This document shows, piece after piece, positions 8,360 through 18,479 of a stretch of 49,944 bases of DNA. The notes under the pieces were generated by a model. It saw only the letters and a list, made by a program, of their open reading frames with translations, ran no database searches and had not been told where the DNA came from. Source of the DNA: Candidatus Kaiserbacteria bacterium CG10_big_fil_rev_8_21_14_0_10_47_16. GTDB taxonomy: Bacteria > Patescibacteriota > Minisyncoccia > Phycocordibacterales > UBA918. Position 1 is the first letter of the stretch; each line of letters begins with the position of its first letter. Location: assembly GCA_002773395.1 (NCBI GenBank), contig PFBI01000001.1, forward strand, positions 1 through 49,944, in the 5' to 3' direction. A program made the translations under genes and the position numbers.

Positions 8360-10207
8360 ATGGCATTTGATCCAGATAAAATTACCGTTTTTGCAAAAAC
8401 TGATGCGCGCGGGCAGCATGTTCCGTTTGGTATTAAAGCAAAAGACCGTCAACGCCACGTGTACGTAATCGGAAAAACGGGAATGGGGAAGTCGACCATG
8501 CTTGAAAACATGGCGGTGCAGGATATTCAAAATGGAGAAGGTCTCGCCTTTATCGATCCGCACGGCGCTACTGCAGAAAAACTTTTAGATTTTATTCCTG
8601 AGCATCGCGTCCAAGACGTTCTCTACTTCGCGCCATTTGATACTGATTACCCTGTTGCATTTAACGTGATGGAAGATGTGGGTGCAGATAAGCGTCATTT
8701 GGTGGCATCGGGATTGATGTCAGTTTTCAAAAAGATATTCGTTGACCAGTGGTCAGCGCGTATGGAGTACATCCTCCAGAATACTATTTTGGCGCTCCTT
8801 GAGTATCCAGACTCCACACTCCTTGGAGTAAATAGAATGTTGTCGGATAAGGAGTATCGAAAATTAGTGATCGATAACATTTCAGATCCTTCAGTAAAAT
8901 CCTTTTGGGTCGATGAATTTTTAAAGTACAACGAACGGTACATGCAGGAGGCCGGCGACGCGATTAAGAATAAGATCGGACAGTTCACGGCAAATCCAGT
9001 GATCCGAAACATCATTGGACAACCGAAATCAAGTTTTGATATTCGCGAGATGATGGACCAAAAGAAGATTATCATCATGAACCTTTCCAAAGGTCTGATT
9101 GGTGAGACGAATGCGAATCTTCTCGGGTCGATGCTTACGACACGTATTTATCTTGCGGCAATGAGTCGTGCGAACCTTCCTGCGCACGAAATGAATGAAG
9201 CACCAAACTTTTATTTTTATGTAGATGAGTTCCAGTCGTTTGCAAACGCGACGTTTGCAAACATTCTTTCTGAGGCACGTAAGTACAAACTTAATCTCAC
9301 GATTGCGCACCAGTACATTGAACAGATGGAAGAGGAGGTGCGTGATGCGGTGTTTGGAAACGTCGGGACTACGATAGCGTTCCGTGTCGGTCCGTTTGAC
9401 GCGGAGGTGCTTGAGACTATCTTCTCGCCAAAGTTTTTGGCAACGGATATTGTGAACCTTGGATTTGCACAGATTTATTTAACGCTCATGATTGACGGTA
9501 TTGGGTCTCAGCCGTTCTCAGCAGTGACACTGCCGCCGATTGAACCTGCAATGCTTTCGTGTAAGGAAATGGTTATGGCATCAAGTCGAAGACAGTTTGC
9601 GCATCCACGTGCGGGGGTGGAGACGCTTATTGAGGTATTCCATCAACCGGTTATTCCAGTGAAGCAGTCTGCATCCAAAGTTGATACCCGCGCTACACCA
9701 GCGGCCGCAAAACCAACCTATACACCACGGCGAGAAGAGCGGAAATCTGATGTGCCGAGTACTGAACAAGTGAAAACACCACGGCGAGAGGAGTCAGGAG
9801 AACGAAGATCAAAACCACCGCAGCAGAAAGATCTTGGTTCACTTCGTGATACGCTTCGCACCATTGTCTCTTCATCCAACGAATCGAAAGAGAATAGGTC
9901 TGGAGGAAAGAAGCTGTACGGAAACGGAACCAAAAATGCACCATCTTCAGAAAAAGCGGAAGATGCTCGCGCAGATTTGAAAGCAACACTTGCACAGGTT
10001 CTTGCAGGGAGTGCTGCCGCTCCATCTGCACCGAAAGAATCCTCTCACGCTCCGGTGATAGAAAAAGTAGTAGAAAAGGAAAAGGTGATAGAAAAACCCT
10101 CGACCCATTCAGTCTCAGAAGATGTTGGATATACCAACACCATTTCACCGAAAGAATTAGAACGAATGATGCGGACAAAGACAGAAGATCGCCCTCCACT
10201 GAAGTAA
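8360..10207 (+). CDS. TraG/VirD4/HerA-like type IV secretion DNA-translocating ATPase with disordered C-terminal tail
   Basis: VYVIGKTGMGKSTMLENMAVQDI (Walker A), GLAFIDPHGATAEKLLDFIP, NFYFYVDEFQSFAN (Walker B); charged low-complexity tail from ~aa 430. Confidence 0.85.
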   Translation: MAFDPDKITVFAKTDARGQHVPFGIKAKDRQRHVYVIGKTGMGKSTMLENMAVQDIQNGEGLAFIDPHGATAEKLLDFIPEHRVQDVLYFAPFDTDYPVAFNVMEDVGADKRHLVASGLMSVFKKIFVDQWSARMEYILQNTILALLEYPDSTLLGVNRMLSDKEYRKLVIDNISDPSVKSFWVDEFLKYNERYMQEAGDAIKNKIGQFTANPVIRNIIGQPKSSFDIREMMDQKKIIIMNLSKGLIGETNANLLGSMLTTRIYLAAMSRANLPAHEMNEAPNFYFYVDEFQSFANATFANILSEARKYKLNLTIAHQYIEQMEEEVRDAVFGNVGTTIAFRVGPFDAEVLETIFSPKFLATDIVNLGFAQIYLTLMIDGIGSQPFSAVTLPPIEPAMLSCKEMVMASSRRQFAHPRAGVETLIEVFHQPVIPVKQSASKVDTRATPAAAKPTYTPRREERKSDVPSTEQVKTPRREESGERRSKPPQQKDLGSLRDTLRTIVSSSNESKENRSGGKKLYGNGTKNAPSSEKAEDARADLKATLAQVLAGSAAAPSAPKESSHAPVIEKVVEKEKVIEKPSTHSVSEDVGYTNTISPKELERMMRTKTEDRPPLK

Positions 10208-10209
10208 CC

Positions 10210-11352
10210 ATGCATACATCGTTTCTACACACCGCACTTCGCAGACAAATGATAGGGAGTTTGTTGGTCGCTGGTGTTGTAGGGTTCTTCTTATGCACCA
10301 CTGTCTCTGCAGCTGCGCTCGTGAATATTAATACCGCAGCAAGTAGCGAGCTTGAAACACTTGTAGGTATCGGTCCGTCGAAAGCAGCAGCTATTATTGA
10401 CTACCGGAACACGTACGGTGTATTTGGTACGATTGAAGACATTCAGAACGTCAGCGGTATTGGTGCAACTACGTTTGCAAATATTAAAGATTCTATAACG
10501 GTAGGAAGTAGCGCACCGAGCACACAGACGCAATCGAACCCGACTCCAACCACTGTTTCTACCACTGCATCATCTTCACGTGATGAGGTGGTAGAAGCAC
10601 CGAAAGGAATTGCTATTAGTGCGCCGAGCATTGCGTACGTACACTCACCAGTAACCTTTGACCTCACGGTATCGGGTGGAGATGGCGCTCTGGTGCGGTA
10701 CACATGGAATTTCGGCGACGGAACGACAGAGAGTACAAACCGGCCGACGCACACCTTTGAATATGCAGGGAAGTACGTTGTTGTGGTAGAAAGTTCATAT
10801 CAAAAAGAAACACTCCGTGCGCGGAAAGAGATCATGGTACTCTCACCAACACTCACGCTCGAGGCGCGACCGGACGGAGCTGTTGTCATTACGAATATAG
10901 GGAAACAGGAAATTGATCTCGGAGGCTATACTCTTGCGGGAAATATCGGTTCGTTCACGTTTGCACCGTATACGATTATTCTCGCGGGCAGTACGCTTGT
11001 ACGAAATACCTTTGATATTGCGACACACGGTTCTCAAGGGAGCGTGTTCCTCCACGATCCAATGCAGAGTGTTGTGGCGATGTCGTCGCCGAGCGCAGTA
11101 GCGCCACCTGTGCGCACAGGCGTCGTACTGGGAGTGCGAACAGATTCGCCAGCACCACAGATTGCTGCGACGTCTACCTCACGAGAAGATCCGGCACCTG
11201 CCTTGGCAGCAGTGAGTACCACAGAGCTTGCCGCCGTTTCGTCGGCGAAGGGGCGTCCATTGCCGTATTTTGGGCTTGTGGCGGTCCTCGGGCTCGGAGT
11301 ACTTGGATTGTATGCAAAACGAGCTGGGATAACACCTGGAGAGGAAATCTGA
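10210..11352 (+). CDS. ComEA-type helix-hairpin-helix + PKD + lamin-tail-like surface protein with C-terminal TM
   Basis: LVNINTAASSELETLVGIGPSKAAAIIDYRNTYGVFGTIEDIQNVSGIG (HhH), RYTWNFGDGTTESTNRPTHTFEYAGKY (PKD), ITNIGKQEIDLGGYTL (LTD-like), C-terminal hydrophobic helix. Confidence 0.8.
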   Translation: MHTSFLHTALRRQMIGSLLVAGVVGFFLCTTVSAAALVNINTAASSELETLVGIGPSKAAAIIDYRNTYGVFGTIEDIQNVSGIGATTFANIKDSITVGSSAPSTQTQSNPTPTTVSTTASSSRDEVVEAPKGIAISAPSIAYVHSPVTFDLTVSGGDGALVRYTWNFGDGTTESTNRPTHTFEYAGKYVVVVESSYQKETLRARKEIMVLSPTLTLEARPDGAVVITNIGKQEIDLGGYTLAGNIGSFTFAPYTIILAGSTLVRNTFDIATHGSQGSVFLHDPMQSVVAMSSPSAVAPPVRTGVVLGVRTDSPAPQIAATSTSREDPAPALAAVSTTELAAVSSAKGRPLPYFGLVAVLGLGVLGLYAKRAGITPGEEI

Positions 11353-11356
11353 TACT

Positions 11357-12235
11357 ATGGGCATCATGCATGAGGGAGAAAAAAAGACTATTTTGGTGAC
11401 CGGCGGTGCAGGCTTTATTGGCTCACATCTCTGTGAGCGACTCGTACAAGATGGTCATACGGTTATTTCTCTCGACAACTATTTCACCGGCAGTACGGAC
11501 AATCACGTAGCAGGTGTCGACTATCGCGAAGGTCATACGAAAGATATTGAAAAGCACATTTCAGAAACACCGGATCTCGTATATCACCTCGGAGAATATC
11601 CTCGTGTTGAACAGAGTTTTGATGACATCGATGTTGTACTCGAAAGTAATGTTGTTGGTACAAAAGCAGTACTTGAGTTTTGTCGTACGCGAACCTGTAA
11701 ACTTGTGTATGCGGGTTCGTCAACAAAATTTGCTGACGCGGGTATCGGGCGAGATCAGAGTCCCTATGCGTGGACAAAAGCATCAAATACAGAAATAGTA
11801 CGTAACTATGGTGAATGGTTTAACCTTTCGTACGCGATCACCTATTTTTATAATGTATATGGCCCTCGTGAGCGGGGAGATACGAAATCAGGTACCGTCA
11901 TTGGTATCTTCGCTGAACGTACTGAAAGTAATGTACCGCTCCAGGTGCGTCTTCCTGGTACGCAAAAACGAAATTTTACACATGTGTACGATATTGTGGA
12001 AGGAATTGTTGCGGTTGGTGAGCGAGGAGAAGGTGATGAGTACGGGATTGGTCACCCAGACTCGTATTCTATTTTGGAAGTAGCAGAGATGTTTGGTGGA
12101 AAGATTGAAATGATCCCTGAGCGTGCCGGGAATCGGCAGTCCTCGTCTATTGATGTCCGTCGCACCGAACTTGAACTCGGCTGGAAACCGAAGTACTCAC
12201 TTCCTGAGTATATTGAAACACTCAAAAATGGCTAA
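11357..12235 (+). CDS. NAD-dependent epimerase/dehydratase (UDP-glucose 4-epimerase-like)
   Basis: ILVTGGAGFIGSHLCERLVQDGHTVISLDNYFTG, extended SDR fold. Confidence 0.85.
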   Translation: MGIMHEGEKKTILVTGGAGFIGSHLCERLVQDGHTVISLDNYFTGSTDNHVAGVDYREGHTKDIEKHISETPDLVYHLGEYPRVEQSFDDIDVVLESNVVGTKAVLEFCRTRTCKLVYAGSSTKFADAGIGRDQSPYAWTKASNTEIVRNYGEWFNLSYAITYFYNVYGPRERGDTKSGTVIGIFAERTESNVPLQVRLPGTQKRNFTHVYDIVEGIVAVGERGEGDEYGIGHPDSYSILEVAEMFGGKIEMIPERAGNRQSSSIDVRRTELELGWKPKYSLPEYIETLKNG

Positions 12236-13406
12236 AAAAATTCTTATCTTTTCACTTGCATATTCTCCACGACTCGTCTCGGGGGCGGAGGAGGCGATTA
12301 TTGAAATCACCGATCGTATTAACCCTGAGGAGATTGAGTTCCATCTCATTACACTCCTCTTTGATAGACATATACCGCGGAAAGAAAGAATAGGGAACGT
12401 GACGGTGTATCGGGTTGGGTTTGGCGGAGAGTATCTCTCTAAAATTCTTTTTGTACCGCTCGCTGCACTCAAGGCGCGTTTGTTGCATTCACAACTTCAC
12501 ATTGATGGTATGTGGGCGCTCATGACCTATATGACATTCCCGCTTGTACTTGCAAAGTGGCTCGGCGTTCGTGTTCCGTACACTATTACATTCCAAGATG
12601 GGGATACGTATGAAAAAGTATTTGAGAGATGGTTCATTCGCCCGTTTGTGTGGATTATTGATTGGGGAATCCGACATGCGGCGGTCATACACGTTATCTC
12701 GACATATCTTGCGACGTGGCCAGTCAAGCGCGGATACACCGGTCCTATTGAGCGTATTTATAACGGCGCACATCAGAAGGATTTAAGCGGTGATGTTGAT
12801 CACGAGGCAGTGAAAGCATTACACGCAAAATATGGAAAAAAGGAAGACGATGTGTGGCTTATTAATACTGCACGCCTTGTTCACCAAAAAGCGTTTGATG
12901 ATACGATCCATGCGCTTACCAAATTACCAGAGCGAGTAAAGCTCATGATCGTGGGCGGAGGAGAAGATGAAGCGATGTTGCACGCATTGGTAGAAGACCT
13001 CCATTTGGAAGACCGCGTGTATTTCACCGGTCACCTCGATCGTCACGACGTACCGCTGTATCGACAGGCGGCAGATATCTTTGTTATGCCAAGTCGTTCG
13101 GAAGGACTTGGAAATGCTGGCCTTTCTGCCATGGCTTCAGGGCTACCGTTTGTCGGAACACAGGAAGGAGGTCTTGCTGAGTATGTGTTTGGTGCAGATG
13201 ATACGGGGGAGATAGGTCAAACGGCATGGGTAGTAGAAAAGGATTCGCCAAACCAAATTGCGGGTGCAGTGAACGATATTCTTGGGAATCCAAAGCATGT
13301 ACAGGAAGTAACGGAGCGAGCTCGAGAGATGATTCTTGGGACGTACGATTGGGATATGATTGCAAAAAAGATGCGAGACAAAGTCTTCAAGCGTATTCTA
13401 GAATAA
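12228..13406 (+). CDS. Glycosyltransferase family 4
   Basis: MAKKILIFSLAYSPRLVSGAEEAI..., LINTARLVHQKAFDDTIHAL, FVMPSRSEGLGNAGLSAMASGLPFV. Confidence 0.87.
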   Translation: MAKKILIFSLAYSPRLVSGAEEAIIEITDRINPEEIEFHLITLLFDRHIPRKERIGNVTVYRVGFGGEYLSKILFVPLAALKARLLHSQLHIDGMWALMTYMTFPLVLAKWLGVRVPYTITFQDGDTYEKVFERWFIRPFVWIIDWGIRHAAVIHVISTYLATWPVKRGYTGPIERIYNGAHQKDLSGDVDHEAVKALHAKYGKKEDDVWLINTARLVHQKAFDDTIHALTKLPERVKLMIVGGGEDEAMLHALVEDLHLEDRVYFTGHLDRHDVPLYRQAADIFVMPSRSEGLGNAGLSAMASGLPFVGTQEGGLAEYVFGADDTGEIGQTAWVVEKDSPNQIAGAVNDILGNPKHVQEVTERAREMILGTYDWDMIAKKMRDKVFKRILE

Positions 13407-13414
13407 ATACAAGT

Positions 13415-14500
13415 ATGTACGTATTAGCATTTAGTTTAGGTGGGGAAATACTGAAGAGGGGGAGTCGAGAATATCGACGTATGCAATCGTATGCCGCAAA
13501 ACTCGATGAGTACCATGTTGTCGTACTCACAACCGCCAAGGAGAAAGCCCATTTTGTTGATGGAAACTTCCACGTACATGCGCTATCTGCGCGAACGAAG
13601 ATCGGATTACTACTGCAAGGTTTTGCTGCAGCGCGCAGTATTTTGAAGCGGAAAAATAAAGGATGGGTCGTTACGTCGCAGGACCCACTTTTTGTGGGAC
13701 TCTTTGGACTTACTGTGGCACATATGAACACGGTGCCGCATGTGGTACAGGTTCATGGCGATGTGTTTGGTCCGTATGGATACTCGCGCATACTGCAGCG
13801 ATTGGGTATGTATGTCGTAGAGCGAAGTGTAAGGGTGCGCGTGGTCTCGGAGAGAATTAAAAAATCTTTTCTTGCACGCGGAGTATCGGAGGCAAAAATA
13901 AGTGTTCTTCCTATACGTGCCGAGCTCGAGTCTTTTTTGAATGTACATGGGAATCAATCGCAAGATCCTCTGCGTATTGTGACGGTGAGTCGGTTGGCTC
14001 CTGAGAAAAATATTGAAATGCTCATTCGGAGTTTTGCAAATCTTGGAACAGAAGGTGTTCGTTCGGTACTTGAAATTGTTGGATCGGGGCCAGAAGAACA
14101 GAAATTGAAAGCCCTCGTGCACACACTCGGCATTACTGATCGTGTGACGTTCACGCCATGGACGAGTGATATTCCTACGGTTATGTCTCGGGCAAACATA
14201 TGTGCGCTCGCTTCAAAGCACGAGGGCTACGCCCTCGTGCTCCTCGAAGCACTTGCCGCGGGAGTACCTGTGGTAACAACAGATGTTGGATGCGTTGGTG
14301 AGACGGTGAAAAATGGAGAGCACGGACTCGTTGTTTCTGTCGGCGATGAGGTCGCCTTTACTGACGCCCTTCGTACACTTATTCAGAATAGTGCACAGCG
14401 AGCAGGGTATGGTGAGAATGGAAGAATACTCGCGCAAACACTCGCTGGAACATCTACGGAAGCGTATGCCGAAGCGTGGGTAGCAACGCTCTCCGTATAG
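13415..14500 (+). CDS. Glycosyltransferase family 4
   Basis: IVTVSRLAPEKNIEMLIRSF, ICALASKHEGYALVLLEALAAGVPVVTTDVG. Confidence 0.87.
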   Translation: MYVLAFSLGGEILKRGSREYRRMQSYAAKLDEYHVVVLTTAKEKAHFVDGNFHVHALSARTKIGLLLQGFAAARSILKRKNKGWVVTSQDPLFVGLFGLTVAHMNTVPHVVQVHGDVFGPYGYSRILQRLGMYVVERSVRVRVVSERIKKSFLARGVSEAKISVLPIRAELESFLNVHGNQSQDPLRIVTVSRLAPEKNIEMLIRSFANLGTEGVRSVLEIVGSGPEEQKLKALVHTLGITDRVTFTPWTSDIPTVMSRANICALASKHEGYALVLLEALAAGVPVVTTDVGCVGETVKNGEHGLVVSVGDEVAFTDALRTLIQNSAQRAGYGENGRILAQTLAGTSTEAYAEAWVATLSV

Positions 14501-14521
14501 CGTGACGGTATATAATGGGGT

Positions 14522-15955
14522 ATGGCAAAAGAACCCCCTGCTCGTATTAATACAGAACGACTTGATCCCGCAATGCGTGAGGCGGAGGCACTTGGAGTGG
14601 CAACGAGTGAATTTGAAAGTTCTGAAGATATTACCATCGTCGATCCGAAGACAAGTGCATTTCAAGCAATGCACGAACAGGATCGTATTTTTAAAGAGGA
14701 ACTTGAGCGTAATCGAGTTGATGTTGCCGCGGAGCGCGCAGCTGCGCCCATCGTACGTCAACCGGTACTGGTACGGAATCGTGCTCGCATTTTATATATT
14801 ATTCGAGATAGTACGATTCTGACCGAATCGTCAAACATTCGTAAAAAAACAGCGCAGCTCGCAACACTCTTTGCTGAGGTGCACGTACTCCTTCTTACGG
14901 TTGGTCGTGATGTACCTAAAATTTCATCGTCAGCGCGCAGGCTTTCTGAGAATGTGTGGTTATACTCTGCGCACGCACGATTTCGATTTGGCATTCTCTC
15001 AGCAGCGCAGAAGGTAGCAAAAACGGAACTTACCTTTGGTACGGGATTTCGCCCCGATATCGTGGTTGCCGATGACCCATTTGAATCAGGTCTGGTAGGG
15101 CAGGATCTTGCAAAGACATACGAGTGTCCCTTTCAGGTGCATATACACGATGATTTTTTTGACCCAGCGTTTGTTCGCGCCGAGTCACTCAATAAATGGC
15201 GACGTCGGAGTGCGTACAAGGTGTTGCGAAGCAATCCATGTGTCCGCACTGAATCTTCATATATCAAATCCCGTCTTCTTGAAGAGTTCTCTGTTCTGAA
15301 AGATTCTGTCGGCTTACTCCCCGTGTTTTATAATGTGCTCGGGTGGGGAGATGAGGTGGCAACTATTGATGTTCAAAAGAAATATCCGCAATTTAAATTT
15401 ATTATTTGTCACATTGCGTACGAACACGAAGAACAACAGAGTGTGACAGTGATCGATGGGCTCTTCTACTTGCTGCGGCAGTATCCGACGATTGGATTAG
15501 TGATCGTGGGGAGTATTGGAGTCGTGAGCCGTCTTCAAGAACGTGCAGCAGCCTACCACCTCAATCAACAAATAATGTTTGAAACGGAGTATACCCAGGT
15601 ACTTTCATACATTAAAACGTCGCACGTTGTCATTTATACTTCCGACGAGCCTGCGCACAATGAGGTGGTACTGATGGCCGCGTCGGTCGGGGTACCGCTT
15701 ATTTCGAGCAATACGGGTCTTGCGGCGGAACTCTTTATTGACGAAGAGTCAGTACTGCTGTGTCCCAGCGATAGCCCGCCGTGCTTCGGGGAAAAGATAA
15801 ATCGACTGCTCAACGACAACCCATTACGACGGAAATTGGCCCTTAATGCGCGCGAAATTGTCGACAAGGATATCGAACAAGACTATGATACGTACCTTAA
15901 AGAATACCGAGCAAGCATCGAGGGTTGTTTGGTGGTTCGAACGGAGCCGACCTAA
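14522..15955 (+). CDS. Glycosyltransferase family 4-like
   Basis: ARILYIIRDSTILTESSNIRKKTAQLATLF..., VVIYTSDEPAHNEVVLMAASVGVPLISSNTG. Confidence 0.7.
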   Translation: MAKEPPARINTERLDPAMREAEALGVATSEFESSEDITIVDPKTSAFQAMHEQDRIFKEELERNRVDVAAERAAAPIVRQPVLVRNRARILYIIRDSTILTESSNIRKKTAQLATLFAEVHVLLLTVGRDVPKISSSARRLSENVWLYSAHARFRFGILSAAQKVAKTELTFGTGFRPDIVVADDPFESGLVGQDLAKTYECPFQVHIHDDFFDPAFVRAESLNKWRRRSAYKVLRSNPCVRTESSYIKSRLLEEFSVLKDSVGLLPVFYNVLGWGDEVATIDVQKKYPQFKFIICHIAYEHEEQQSVTVIDGLFYLLRQYPTIGLVIVGSIGVVSRLQERAAAYHLNQQIMFETEYTQVLSYIKTSHVVIYTSDEPAHNEVVLMAASVGVPLISSNTGLAAELFIDEESVLLCPSDSPPCFGEKINRLLNDNPLRRKLALNAREIVDKDIEQDYDTYLKEYRASIEGCLVVRTEPT

Positions 15956-15960
15956 GCGAT

Positions 15961-16935
15961 ATGAAATTACTCATTGTTACGCAAGTTGTTGATCAAAATG
16001 ATCCGGTACTCGGGTTTTTTCATCGTTGGATTGAAGAGTTTGCAAAGCACTACGAGCAGGTGCACGTTATTTGCCTTCGTGAGGGAACGCATGCGCTTCC
16101 AGAAAATGTAACGGTGCATTCACTCGGAAAAGAGGCGGGGAAGGGCAAACTCACCTACATCTTTCGGTTCTATTCATATATTTGGAAACTGAGGAAGGAA
16201 TACGACGCAGTCTTCGTCCACATGAATCAAATATACGTGTTGCTCGGCTGGCCTCTCTGGAAAGTCTTCGGAAAGAAAGTGGGACTTTGGTATACACACA
16301 AGTCAGTCACGATACGTCTTCGACTCGCAACGTTACTTTCGAATATTGTATTTACCGCATCAAAGGAAAGCTTTCGTATAAAGACAGGTAAGCTTCATGT
16401 TATGGGACACGGTATTGATACCGAACTGTTTTCAATCAATGAACATAAGGTGCGCGGAGAGCACCTCTTGTCTGTTGGGAGATTGAATCGTACGAAGAGG
16501 CATGATCTCGCAATTTGTGCAGCTGCTGAAGCAAAGCGAGAGCTTCGTATCATTGGTGATGGGTCCGAGAGAGAGAATTTAGAATCTTTGGCGGATCGGT
16601 GCGGGGCACACGTGAGTTTTCTTGGAGCAAAAAATCAAGAAGAGCTTCAGAGTGAATATCAGAGCACGTATGCACTTATTCATGCAAGCGAGACAGGATC
16701 GCTCGATAAGGTTATTCTTGAAGCGCTTGCGTGTGGGTGTCCGGTTGTTTCGACGAGCGCTCTTGAGGATCTTCCCATTGTGCGAGTACATGCAGATACA
16801 GCTTCAATTGTAAGCGCGCTAGAGAGCCTATCGGTTCAGGGTGGTGTAGAATCTTCAGCATTCGTTCGCTCCAACCATTCAATTGAACAGCTCATTTCGC
16901 GTATCCGAAAGTTATATGAAAAAAATACTCCTTAG
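15961..16935 (+). CDS. Glycosyltransferase family 4
   Basis: MKLLIVTQVVDQNDPVLGFFHRWIEEFAKHY, LLSVGRLNRTKRHDLAICAA, LIHASETGSLDKVILEALACGCPVVST. Confidence 0.87.
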   Translation: MKLLIVTQVVDQNDPVLGFFHRWIEEFAKHYEQVHVICLREGTHALPENVTVHSLGKEAGKGKLTYIFRFYSYIWKLRKEYDAVFVHMNQIYVLLGWPLWKVFGKKVGLWYTHKSVTIRLRLATLLSNIVFTASKESFRIKTGKLHVMGHGIDTELFSINEHKVRGEHLLSVGRLNRTKRHDLAICAAAEAKRELRIIGDGSERENLESLADRCGAHVSFLGAKNQEELQSEYQSTYALIHASETGSLDKVILEALACGCPVVSTSALEDLPIVRVHADTASIVSALESLSVQGGVESSAFVRSNHSIEQLISRIRKLYEKNTP

Positions 16936-17677
16936 CCTGCTGTACGGCCTACGCAACTTTGTTGATATATTTTTAAACTTCAATGAAGTTACGGTACTCT
17001 GTTATCATTCCATTTCTCAAAATAATAAAGACACTACAATCCCACCGGAACTGTTTGAAACACATCTCACTGCATTAAAAGAAGCAGGATTTTCTCTCAT
17101 CTCGCTCGATGACGTAGTTCTCGGGCATACCGGCAAGAAGTTGATACCACGGAAAGCAGTCGCACTCACCTTCGATGATGGGTATCGTGATTTTGAGACA
17201 GACGCATTACCAATTCTTGAGAAATACGAGGCACCTGCAACAGTGTTTGTTGTTGGTGATGAAGGGGCGAGTCGTGGTGCGCTCGAAAACACCATTCCGC
17301 TATTAGCACCAGATGCAATCAAACGTCTCAAAGTACATCCGCTTGTTACCATTGGCTATCATTCTAAAACTCACGTAAATCTCAGAGAATGTTCTGGTGA
17401 GGTATTGCAGTCAGAAGTCGCTCCACTTTTTTCCGCAGAGTTTTTTGCATATCCTGGTGGGAATTATTCATCTGAAGCAGTGCGCGCGGTACGGGAGGCG
17501 GGGTATCGGGCCGCCTTTTCAATTAAACGTGATATGGTGGGCACGTGGAGCGATACGTTCCTCCTACCACGCATAGTCATTGAGAGAAAAGATACTCCTC
17601 AACAGGTTGTACGTTCGGTAACGGTTGCACAGCACTGGTATGCGTTTCTGCGTAAAATGACGAAAAAATATGGATAA
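16916..17677 (+). CDS. Polysaccharide deacetylase (NodB homology, CE4)
   Basis: VTVLCYHSIS, VALTFDDGYRDFETDALPIL, IGYHSKTHVNL, FAYPGGNYSSEAVRAV. Confidence 0.88.
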   Translation: MKKILLSLLYGLRNFVDIFLNFNEVTVLCYHSISQNNKDTTIPPELFETHLTALKEAGFSLISLDDVVLGHTGKKLIPRKAVALTFDDGYRDFETDALPILEKYEAPATVFVVGDEGASRGALENTIPLLAPDAIKRLKVHPLVTIGYHSKTHVNLRECSGEVLQSEVAPLFSAEFFAYPGGNYSSEAVRAVREAGYRAAFSIKRDMVGTWSDTFLLPRIVIERKDTPQQVVRSVTVAQHWYAFLRKMTKKYG

Positions 17678-18479
17678 AATCCCCTGCTCGGTTGGTATAC
17701 TCACATTTAATTCTGAAGTAACGCTCAGGCGTGCACTTGAGAGTGTTAAAAATGTTGACGACATTATCATCTGTGACGGCGGTTCAACTGACGGTACCCT
17801 GGCAATAGCAAAAGAATACGGTGCACATGTTATTGCACAGAATGATGCATGTAAGAATCCAGACGGTTCACTGAGAGACTTTGCGTGTGCGAAAAATCAA
17901 CTCATTGATGAAGCAAAGCATCCATATTTATTGATTCTTGATTCCGACGAAGCAACATCTACGGAGTTGCTCCGTGAGCTTGCTCGTATCGCAAAGGATG
18001 GGACTGAGGATGGCTACCGTATACCGATACGTATGTGGTGGCAGGGACAAATGATTGAACATGCCGCAAATTATCCGGGGTATCAGTATCGGATTGTACG
18101 AACTGATCGTGACGTTCGCATGATAAAGCCGGTCCATGAACGTCCACTATTTCAAAAACCATTAGACAAAGAAAAAACCACTCTCAGTACCCCGTGGTAT
18201 GTATATTTAGAGGATGACTTCGTGCATAACTACATGTCTAGAAATAGAAAATATATAAAACGAGAATTAGAAAAAATCGGGGAGATTTCATTTTCTAATT
18301 TCCTATTTCAGGTGATACCAAGTAACGTCCGTCCGATGCTAGGAATCTTTCTAAGGACAGTATGGTATCGGCTCCGGTACAGAAATGGCGTTCATATGCC
18401 ACTCTCAGTTGAGTGGGGTAGAGTACGCTATCACCTTGCTCTTATCAGGGGCTTACGTAAACAAATATGCCGCCGCTAA
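17670..18479 (+). CDS. Glycosyltransferase family 2
   Basis: CSVGILTFNSEVTLRRALESVKNVDDIIICDGGSTDGT, LILDSDEATS. Confidence 0.88.
   Translation: MDKIPCSVGILTFNSEVTLRRALESVKNVDDIIICDGGSTDGTLAIAKEYGAHVIAQNDACKNPDGSLRDFACAKNQLIDEAKHPYLLILDSDEATSTELLRELARIAKDGTEDGYRIPIRMWWQGQMIEHAANYPGYQYRIVRTDRDVRMIKPVHERPLFQKPLDKEKTTLSTPWYVYLEDDFVHNYMSRNRKYIKRELEKIGEISFSNFLFQVIPSNVRPMLGIFLRTVWYRLRYRNGVHMPLSVEWGRVRYHLALIRGLRKQICRR

Noticed and set aside
9693-10301. 202-aa minus-strand ORF opposite the TraG-like gene (and other long antisense ORFs such as 3833-4414, 42514-43254, 43345-44004)
   Set aside because: Each is antisense to a recognisable gene with conserved motifs and looks like a codon-usage by-product; no family resemblance.
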